The notes beneath the pieces were generated by a model. That model ran no database searches. It worked only from the letters and a program-made list of their open reading frames with translations, and was not told where the DNA came from. Below, in pieces: positions 4,808 through 5,530 of a stretch of DNA of 5,530 nucleotides; the first letter of the stretch is position 1, and each line of letters opens with the position of its first letter. The position numbers and the translations under genes are program-made. Origin of the DNA: Parachlamydiaceae bacterium (GTDB lineage: Bacteria > Chlamydiota > Chlamydiia > Chlamydiales > Parachlamydiaceae). The stretch is taken from NCBI GenBank assembly GCA_003164155.1, contig PLSG01000326.1:4428-9957 (forward strand), in the 5' to 3' direction.

Positions 4808-4825
4808 CTAAAATTTAGATATAAC
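4798..4825 (+). promoter_or_regulatory. Possible promoter for the 4901 gene
   Basis: TATAAC at 4820-4825 matches the -10 consensus at five of six bases. The -35 is poor (TTTATT at 4798-4803, spacer 16). Transcription would start near 4832, leaving a leader of about 70 bases. An alternative -35-like TTGCAA at 4754-4759 pairs only with a weak TATTTA at 19 bases. A poor -35 with an overlapping palindrome would fit a regulated promoter. Confidence 0.35.
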
Positions 4826-4889
4826 TAAATAAAACACACGCTAACACAGCCTTACTTAATAACTAAAGCGGTGCAAGCGTCAAAAACTC

Positions 4890-4895
4890 AAGGAG
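4890..4895 (+). promoter_or_regulatory. Ribosome binding site AAGGAG deciding the ATG at 4901
   Basis: AAGGAG lies five bases before ATG 4901. The open frame extends upstream to a GTG at 4871, but that codon has no Shine-Dalgarno sequence in front of it and would place AAGGAG inside the gene. The ATG is therefore preferred. Confidence 0.75.
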
Positions 4896-4900
4896 CAAGA

Positions 4901-5431
4901 ATGCCTAGTATTTACGAAAAATTTGTGGCCGGTTTCAACGAAACAGTTGCCTCTATCAATTCTAAAATGGTTAAACCGTGCAGCGAACAATTAGGCAAGT
5001 GCTCGACTGCTCTGCGCGCCACCGCTACAAAAATCTCGGACGTAGCCAACGCCAAACTTAAACAACTTAGAGACTTTGATAGTGAGATGAATAAAGGTTT
5101 AAGCAAATATGGAAAAAGCTTGCTAGTGGGCAGCGCTTTACTCATCGCTAGCCCTACACTGCCCATGCTCTTGTTTTCAGTTTGCTTAGTGGCAGGAGCT
5201 ATGCCTGAAGTAAAAAATGCGGCACAGAAGGTCGAGCAGTTTGTCAACCGCGCATTGCCCTCGGGAATTTTAAAAGGGGTCGCTTTGGTGGCCAGCGCCA
5301 CGCTGATGCTAACTTCTGCCCCTCTAACCTTTGGCGTTGCCTTAGGTTCATGCGGCATGCTCACAGGCGCAGCCTTAAGCGGCCATGAAGTTCCCTTGCA
5401 ACCGGGCAGGGCTGTACCACTTGCTGCCTAA
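4901..5431 (+). CDS. Small bilobed membrane protein, possibly Inc-like
   Basis: I do not recognise this 176-residue protein. Residues 1-70 are polar and probably helical (AKLKQLRDFDSEMNKGLSKY), without a cleavable signal peptide. Two hydrophobic lobes follow. Residues 73-101 are broken by Pro85 and Pro88, and residues 122-159 are broken by Pro141; each could form a helical hairpin. A charged segment (102-120, PEVKNAAQKVEQFVNRALP) separates them, and the tail (161-176) is short and proline-rich. Paired hydrophobic hairpins in a small protein without a signal peptide are the hallmark of chlamydial inclusion membrane (Inc) proteins, which are secreted by the type III system. If the host is a chlamydia this is a plausible role, but it is inference. 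ATG 4901 has a good Shine-Dalgarno sequence. Tandem TAA stops and a hairpin follow. It is divergent from the tRNA-Gly-rpsB unit. Confidence 0.8.
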   Translation: MPSIYEKFVAGFNETVASINSKMVKPCSEQLGKCSTALRATATKISDVANAKLKQLRDFDSEMNKGLSKYGKSLLVGSALLIASPTLPMLLFSVCLVAGAMPEVKNAAQKVEQFVNRALPSGILKGVALVASATLMLTSAPLTFGVALGSCGMLTGAALSGHEVPLQPGRAVPLAA

Positions 5432-5455
5432 TAACTCAATTTGTAACTATTCACA

Positions 5456-5478
5456 TTCCCTCGGAAGAACCGGGGGAA
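5456..5478 (+). terminator. Hairpin downstream of the membrane-protein gene
   Basis: TTCCCTCGG (5456-5464) pairs with CCGGGGGAA (5470-5478), one T-G wobble, around AAGAA. The nine-base GC-rich stem lies 24 bases past the stop. No T run follows, so as an intrinsic terminator it is imperfect; in some organisms such hairpins still terminate or protect mRNA ends. Confidence 0.5.
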
Positions 5479-5506
5479 ATTGAATCAGGGCAGAAAATCG
5501 GAAATT

Positions 5507-5530
5507 CGGGCACGGGCTCGGGCTCGGGCA
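5507..5530. repeat. CGGGCW hexamer tandem repeat running off the right edge
   Basis: Four hexamers in a row, CGGGCA, CGGGCT, CGGGCT, CGGGCA, run to the end of the window, differing only in the last base. The sequence is far more GC-rich than its surroundings. The full length is not visible. No gene is seen over it. Confidence 0.75.

Noticed and set aside
4912..5364. 150-codon minus-strand frame opposite the membrane-protein gene
   Set aside because: The plus-strand gene has a good ribosome binding site, coherent hydrophobic lobes and tandem stops, while the opposite frame has neither a ribosome binding site nor a recognisable pattern.

Overview
The window carries a bacterial translation/nucleotide gene block on the minus strand, read right to left: tRNA-Gly(UCC), rpsB, tsf, pyrH, frr, tRNA-Glu(UUC), tRNA-Lys(UUU). 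One divergent plus-strand gene at the right encodes a small membrane protein I do not recognise. The rpsB-tsf-pyrH-frr order is widespread in bacteria. The moderate GC content, the flavour of the proteins, the tRNA-Gly directly upstream of rpsB and the bilobed hydrophobic (Inc-like) protein next door suggest a chlamydia-like organism, probably an environmental Chlamydiae (Parachlamydiales-type). That lineage call is inference and was not tested by any search.

Layout. Bases 1-324 hold no convincing gene: there is a reading frame open from the left edge to a stop at 159, a small inverted repeat, and a hairpin at 286-301. tRNA-Lys (325-397) and tRNA-Glu (440-514) follow, and a T8 tract directly after tRNA-Lys probably ends their transcript. 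A short GC-rich spacer leads to frr (711-1262) and pyrH (1284-2003), which are 21 bases apart. The 568 bases between pyrH and tsf are unusual. They hold degenerate 'AAACGCAAAG' direct repeats, a 20-base perfect inverted repeat, a pyrimidine-rich transcribed strand, and a strong intrinsic terminator just after tsf. tsf (2572-3429) and rpsB (3431-4270) are one base apart. rpsB appears to start with TTG. A well-formed promoter at 4456-4485 lies 26 bases upstream of tRNA-Gly (4359-4429), so tRNA-Gly, rpsB and tsf are probably one transcript. The divergent spacer 4430-4900 also holds a 170-base palindromic element with a 33-base perfect inverted repeat, and a palindrome beside the likely promoter of the plus-strand gene (4901-5431). 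The right edge runs into a GC-rich CGGGCW hexamer repeat.

How the genes work together. S2 (rpsB) and EF-Ts (tsf) serve the ribosome and the elongation cycle, RRF (frr) recycles ribosomes after termination, UMP kinase (pyrH) supplies UDP for RNA synthesis, and the three tRNAs read Gly, Glu and Lys codons. The intrinsic terminator and the repeat-filled gap suggest that the usual four-gene cluster is split here into tRNA-Gly-rpsB-tsf and pyrH-frr (possibly with the two tRNAs).

I see no CRISPR array, transposase, defence system or other clearly new system. The most interesting items are the palindromic repeat family, found at two sites, and the unknown membrane protein.
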